This document shows positions 62,594 to 64,000 of a DNA stretch of 64,000 nt, in pieces. Each line of letters begins with the position of its first letter. Position 1 is the stretch's first letter. The notes beneath the pieces are model-generated. The model did not search any database and was not told where the DNA came from. It worked only from the letters and a program-made list of their open reading frames with translations. The stretch is taken from positions 2,108,001-2,172,000 of the forward strand of contig NZ_CP128170.1 in assembly GCF_030347395.1 (NCBI RefSeq), given 5' to 3'. This stretch comes from Microbacterium sp. ET2. GTDB taxonomy: Bacteria; Actinomycetota; Actinomycetes; Actinomycetales; Microbacteriaceae. A program made the translations under genes and the position numbers.

Positions 62594-63429
62594 GCACTTC
62601 TGCCCTCCGGTCGGCGCCGCCCGATCGCACCTTCCGCACGCGCAAGCCGCGCCAGCTGCTGCTGGCGTTCTTCGGCGAGTACGTCAGCGATCGGTACTTC
62701 GAGCCGCTGCGCGCGAGCGTGCTGCTGGGGGTGCTGGAGGGAGCGGGGGTCACCGGCCCCGCGGTGCGGACGAACCTCGACCGGATGGTCTACAGCGGCC
62801 TCGTCGAGCGCCGGCGCCTCGGCCGCGAGATCGGCTTCGTGCTGACTCCCCACGGCAGCGACGTGCTGCGCGAGGCATCGCACCGCGTGCACAGCCCCAC
62901 CCCGTTCGCGCGGGAGGGGGAGGGATGGACGCTGGTGACCTTCAGTGTTCCCGAGCACCAGCGGACCCTTCGTCACCGCCTTCGCGCGGCCCTCACCTGG
63001 TCGGGATTCGCGCCGCTGCGCGACGGGCTGTGGATCGCCCCGGGAGAGGTCGACCTCGCTGCCGCGCTCGCCGCCATCATCCCGGATCTGAAGCCCGGGT
63101 CGGTGACGGCCTTCGCCGCGAGCCAGCTCGACGGCTTCCCGATGGGAGACGCGGTGCGCACCGCGTGGGACATCGAGTCGATCCGGCGTGCGCATCAGGA
63201 GTTCCTGTCGCAGTGGGATGACGACGTCGACCCCGATGCTCCCGGAGCCCTGGCCACCCGCATCCTGCTCGTGGCCGACTGGCTCGCGCTGCTGCGCGCC
63301 GACCCGGCGCTGCCGGCGCAGTACATGGATGACGACTGGCCGGCGGACCGCTCGCTGGAGCTGTTCACACGCCGTCACCGCGAGTTGGCCTTCCCCGCGG
63401 TGCGGGAGTTCGCCGCGCTCGTCGGGTGA
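62590..63429 (+). CDS. PaaX family transcriptional regulator (second copy), 279 aa
   Basis: Winged helix QLLLAFFGEYVSDRYFEPLR, GVTGPAVRTNLDRMVYSGLV; PaaX core GWTLVTFSVPEHQRTLRHRL, FAPLRDGLWIAPGEVDL; C-terminal domain with QYMDDDWPADRSLELF. It is the last gene of the importer operon through a 4-bp overlap, so it is made with the transporter and probably feeds back on this operon or the divergent metF-purU-LigM-3 promoter. PaaX proteins usually sense aryl-CoA, and an acyl-CoA synthetase gene is adjacent. Confidence 0.9.
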   Translation: MSTSALRSAPPDRTFRTRKPRQLLLAFFGEYVSDRYFEPLRASVLLGVLEGAGVTGPAVRTNLDRMVYSGLVERRRLGREIGFVLTPHGSDVLREASHRVHSPTPFAREGEGWTLVTFSVPEHQRTLRHRLRAALTWSGFAPLRDGLWIAPGEVDLAAALAAIIPDLKPGSVTAFAASQLDGFPMGDAVRTAWDIESIRRAHQEFLSQWDDDVDPDAPGALATRILLVADWLALLRADPALPAQYMDDDWPADRSLELFTRRHRELAFPAVREFAALVG

Positions 63430-63555
63430 GGGCACCCCGGACATCGTCATCGAAGGTGGCGCAGATGGCGACCTTGGGGCGCTGAACCTCGCCATGCGGG
63501 TCACTTCGGCGCGGGCTGCGACGAGCGGCGACAGGCGACGGCCGCCGTGCCCGCC

Positions 63556-64000
63556 TCACCGCGCGAAGCGCGTGCGAAGCTCGGCCTTCCGCACCTTCCC
63601 CGACGCGGTGCGGGGCAGCTCGTCGACCACCACGAGGTTCTTCGGGATCTTGTACCGCGCGATCCGTCCCTCGAGGTGCCCGCGCACGTCGTCGAGCGAC
63701 ACCTCCGTCCCGGGCGCCGTCGTGACGACGGCCCACGGCACCTCGCCCCAGCGCTCGTCGGGCACGCCGATCACGGCGACCCCCGTCACGCCGGCGACGT
63801 CGCTGATGAGGTTCTCGACCTCGGCGGGGTAGATGTTCTCGCCACCCGAGATGATCATGTCCTTCAGCCGATCGGCGATGAAGAGGTACCCGTCGGCGTC
63901 GAGGTACCCGAGGTCGCCCGAGCGGAACCAGCCGTCGGCGGTGAAGGCCGCGGCCGTGGCATCCGGCAGGTTCAGATAGCCCGCGAACACGTTCGGTCCG
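63556..64000 (-). CDS. Acyl-/aryl-CoA synthetase (ANL superfamily), C-terminal part, cut by window edge
   Basis: C-terminal 145 or so residues of an AMP-forming ligase: FAGYLNLPDATAAAFTADGW, FRSGDLGYLDADGYLFIADR (hinge Asp), LKDMIISGGENIYPAEVE and IPKNLVVVDELPRTASGKVR with the catalytic Lys of the A10 motif. The upstream residues GPNV continue off the window. Convergent with PaaX. Could activate an aromatic or fatty acid to a CoA ester; the substrate pocket is outside the window. Confidence 0.92.
   Translation of the reverse strand, partial: GPNVFAGYLNLPDATAAAFTADGWFRSGDLGYLDADGYLFIADRLKDMIISGGENIYPAEVENLISDVAGVTGVAVIGVPDERWGEVPWAVVTTAPGTEVSLDDVRGHLEGRIARYKIPKNLVVVDELPRTASGKVRKAELRTRFAR

Overview
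This 64-kb window comes from a high-GC Gram-positive actinobacterium, most likely Microbacteriaceae and probably Microbacterium or a close relative (inference). The grounds are strong G/C bias at third codon positions, many GTG starts, dense 4-bp start/stop overlaps, a leaderless start style (TANNNT, then 6-7 nt, then ATG/GTG) seen at about a dozen genes, and a characteristic gene set (DUF222/HNH protein, PaaX regulators, DtxR regulator). No rRNA, tRNA, CRISPR array, prophage or insertion sequence is visible.

Layout. 1-2.8 kb: a two-component system cut by the window edge, and two small genes. 2.8-6 kb: a carotenoid oxygenase coupled to a phytoene-desaturase-like enzyme, with an upstream 36-codon ORF. 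6-11 kb: housekeeping genes (exonuclease III, pyrE, HAD hydrolase, SDR, DtxR regulator). 11-15 kb: a four-gene operon that combines a GAF-PP2C phosphatase, a membrane glycan synthase with a large insertion, a STAS antagonist and an RsbW-like kinase. 15-30 kb: a SpoU methyltransferase, a P-type metal ATPase, a MATE pump, an M13 peptidase, a serine-hydrolase-like protein, PaaX, an HNH protein, secreted proteins and a MetE-like protein. 30.5-31 kb: a GIY-YIG gene flanked by REP-type repeats.

The right half is catabolic. At 31.0-44.8 kb an operon galB-ligK-galD plus a VOC-type extradiol dioxygenase lies divergent from a LigM-family tetrahydrofolate-dependent aromatic O-demethylase. Next come an NAD oxidoreductase, an IclR regulator, a second LigM-family gene and a five-gene Liv-type ABC importer. 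Together these look like uptake, O-demethylation and ring cleavage of methoxylated aromatics, with syringate/3-O-methylgallate to gallate to pyruvate plus oxaloacetate as the simplest reading. At 54.3-63.4 kb a third LigM-family gene is linked to purU and metF (one-carbon recycling), to PadR and MarR regulators, and across a divergent promoter to an SsuA/NMT1-type ABC importer with a second PaaX. An acyl-CoA synthetase fragment ends the window.

Between them, 44.9-54.3 kb holds a GntR regulator and a tightly coupled eight-gene operon: a polar-amino-acid-type ABC importer, a CapA-like phosphoesterase, a class III CoA-transferase, two 2-hydroxyacyl-CoA-dehydratase-family proteins and an MFS transporter. 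The order resembles anaerobic FldABC, but the dehydratase proteins have lost their iron-sulphur cysteines (one has no cysteine at all) and no activator gene is present. This operon and the aromatic O-demethylation clusters are the most promising undescribed systems here.

Four genes (SpoU methyltransferase, serine-hydrolase-like, HNH, MarR) each carry one extra base that breaks an otherwise intact frame. This suggests sequence error at least as much as decay. All functions are inferred from reading motifs and context; no database search was run.
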